A stretch of DNA of 64,000 bases, taken from contig NZ_AULM01000006.1 of NCBI RefSeq assembly GCF_000422285.1, forward strand, positions 62,001 to 126,000, written 5' to 3'. Below the pieces are notes generated by a model. That model was not told the DNA's origin. It was given only the letters and a program-made list of their open reading frames with translations, and did not search any database. Both the position numbers and the translations under genes were made by a program. The number at the start of each line of letters is the position of its first letter. Position 1 is the first letter of the stretch. This document shows, one piece after another, positions 62,950 to 64,000 of the stretch. Origin of the DNA: Desulfatiglans anilini DSM 4660 (GTDB lineage Bacteria > Desulfobacterota > DSM-4660 > Desulfatiglandales > Desulfatiglandaceae).

Positions 62950-63609
62950 ATGACCATTTTGTTCAGCCAGTACTGGGACGTCAACCCAGGCGAATACGAT
63001 GACTACTCCCGGTTTATTTCTGAGGAGTTCAATCCGGCGCTCGAAAAGCTGGGGATCAAACTAGTAGGCGGGTTCTACGTGGCCGTCGGTGGAGGGCCGA
63101 GGATCGTGGCGGTGGCCACCGTGAAAAACGACATGGGCCTGCTCGCCGCCCTTGCGTCCAGAGAATACCGCCAGGTAGCCACGAAGCTGATGCAGCATGT
63201 CTACAACTACGGAAGCAAGCTGTGGATCCCCACGGGCATGTTCAGGGATCAGGCCTACAGCATCCAGACCGGAGCCTGGAAATTCAACCAGTATTACGAT
63301 ATCGTTCCGGGCAAGGAGACGGAGCACAACCGGTTCGTGGTCGAAGAGGCCATCCCTGCGATGAAGGAGATGGGGGTGCCCGTGACCCACGGGTGGCGCC
63401 TTTCCGTCGGAGTCGGCCCCCGTATCCTGGCGGAGTGTACCGCCCGCAGCCTGGCGGACATCGCCAAGGCGATCGACACCTCCGAGTATCGCAAGCTCTC
63501 GCGGACCATGAAAAAACTGTACACGACGAATTTCAGCAGCCGCATCCTGGCCCCGACCGGCCGATTGGAGGTGCCCTACCTGATCATGAGCATGATGAAG
63601 AATTTTTAA
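62950..63609 (+). CDS. Two-repeat protein of unknown family, paralogue B
   Basis: The 219-aa protein is colinear with paralogue A at 44739-45398 without gaps; I count 171 of 219 identical residues (about 78%). It shows the same two-repeat structure (FSQYWDVNPGE and FNQYYDIVPGK units) and the same C-terminal SSRILAPTGRLEVPYL. It follows the ATP-grasp subunit by 60 bp, a gap with a small hairpin (AGGAAC-CCGGT-GTTCCT, 62915-62931). Its position after the split PEP-synthase pair is where the third phenylphosphate synthase subunit would be, but it has no CBS domains. Confidence 0.82.
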   Translation: MTILFSQYWDVNPGEYDDYSRFISEEFNPALEKLGIKLVGGFYVAVGGGPRIVAVATVKNDMGLLAALASREYRQVATKLMQHVYNYGSKLWIPTGMFRDQAYSIQTGAWKFNQYYDIVPGKETEHNRFVVEEAIPAMKEMGVPVTHGWRLSVGVGPRILAECTARSLADIAKAIDTSEYRKLSRTMKKLYTTNFSSRILAPTGRLEVPYLIMSMMKNF

Positions 63610-63659
63610 GCCCCGTTGCAGGCATGGAAGCTGCGTCCGGTGAGGAGATCTTTGCCCGG

Positions 63660-64000
63660 TCAGGGTTCGGACAGGGCGACGACGAAACGGCCCTGGGGTA
63701 CGCCGAGCTTCTGCGACAAAGGGCCGCACTTGATCTTCAGCATGTAGATCACGGGTTTCCCCATGCCTTCTTCGTAGGTGGCTTCGATGTTGAAAGTGCC
63801 TTTGGCGAGGATCAGATCGCACTCGGTGATGGCGCGCTCGAGTTCGGGCGTGCTTCTGCCGGGGACCAGAAGCGTCTTGACGCTCAGCATGCGCTCGCTC
63901 AGATTCTCGAGGCCGAAAAAGTGGGCATCGGCGCGGGTGGCATCCTCGAAAAACGGCGCTTCCTTGAGGACGAGCGTCACGGCGGCGCCCATGGCCTCGA
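63660..64000 (-). CDS. DUF89/ARMT1-like phosphatase, C-terminal part (cut by window edge)
   Basis: The visible 113 or so codons match the C-terminal part of DUF89 (AF1104-like) proteins: VTLVLKEAPFFEDATRADAHFFGL split by ordinary residues, CDLILAKGTFNIEATYEEG and VIYMLKIKCGPLSQKLGVPQG. The ATKGD-type metal residues and the KG-x-N motif (KGTFN) are visible. The start lies beyond 64000; an ATG at 63992 is internal. The family is metal-dependent and dephosphorylates damaged or reactive phosphometabolites, which is notable next to a phosphoryl-transfer gene pair. It converges with paralogue B. Confidence 0.75.
   Translation of the reverse strand, partial: EAMGAAVTLVLKEAPFFEDATRADAHFFGLENLSERMLSVKTLLVPGRSTPELERAITECDLILAKGTFNIEATYEEGMGKPVIYMLKIKCGPLSQKLGVPQGRFVVALSEP

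Overview
The window is GC-rich, densely coded DNA with strong Shine-Dalgarno sites and many 1-8 bp gene overlaps. Its gene content (an aldehyde:ferredoxin-oxidoreductase-type enzyme with HdrA/HdrD-like partners, a membrane FeS oxidoreductase next to ETF, a split PEP-synthase-like pair, and a sigma-54 sensor/regulator) points to a strictly anaerobic bacterium, most likely a Desulfobacterota sulfate reducer or syntroph that uses aromatic or related compounds. No tRNA, rRNA, CRISPR array or insertion-sequence transposase was seen.

Region 1 (about 1-6.7 kb) holds accessory envelope genes, mostly on the minus strand: an outer-membrane beta-barrel candidate, a CsgG/FlgO-like protein with a TPR-like segment, a secreted PKD-domain protein, an unrecognised 259-aa protein and, on the plus strand, a small SHOCT-domain membrane protein.

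Region 2 (6.8-34.8 kb, all minus strand) is a complete type VI secretion locus. From the promoter near 34.9 kb the order is: a scaffold-like protein of unknown family, a protein resembling the C-terminal domain of T6SS FHA proteins, tssJ, tssK, tssL, tssM, tagF, tssA, tssB, tssC, hcp, tssE, tssF, tssG, clpV, vgrG, a DUF2169-pentapeptide protein, a second pentapeptide protein, a DUF3540 protein and a DUF4150 (PAAR-like) tip. All thirteen core Tss components are present. No recognisable enzymatic toxin or immunity gene is present.

Region 3 (35-44.4 kb, plus strand) is a sensory and activation module: a Cache-type histidine kinase, an NtrC-family sigma-54 activator and a periplasmic ligand-binding protein, followed by an acyl-CoA ligase behind a consensus -24/-12 promoter, then a single-subunit molybdopterin oxidoreductase. 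Two related hairpin-rich intergenic elements (about 34.94-35.15 and 44.48-44.71 kb) look like a miniature mobile or repeat family. The second has perfect 13-bp terminal inverted repeats.

Region 4 (44.7-63.6 kb) is the most interesting part. A LysR regulator diverges from a NarI/HdrD-type ETF:quinone oxidoreductase, followed by etfA, etfB, a CrtI-like flavoprotein and an SDR. Next come four genes resembling BamD, BamE, BamB and BamC of class II benzoyl-CoA reductase, then a split PEP-synthase-like pair resembling phenylphosphate synthase subunits. Two 219-aa paralogues of unknown family, about 78% identical by hand alignment and each built from two repeats, bracket the region. Phenylphosphate carboxylase, the CBS-domain third phenylphosphate synthase subunit and BamF-I are all absent, so the substrate is open. 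The working inference is an ATP-dependent phosphorylation or activation step plus a low-potential W/FeS redox enzyme, with electrons also passing through ETF to the quinone pool. A DUF89-family phosphatase gene runs off the right edge.
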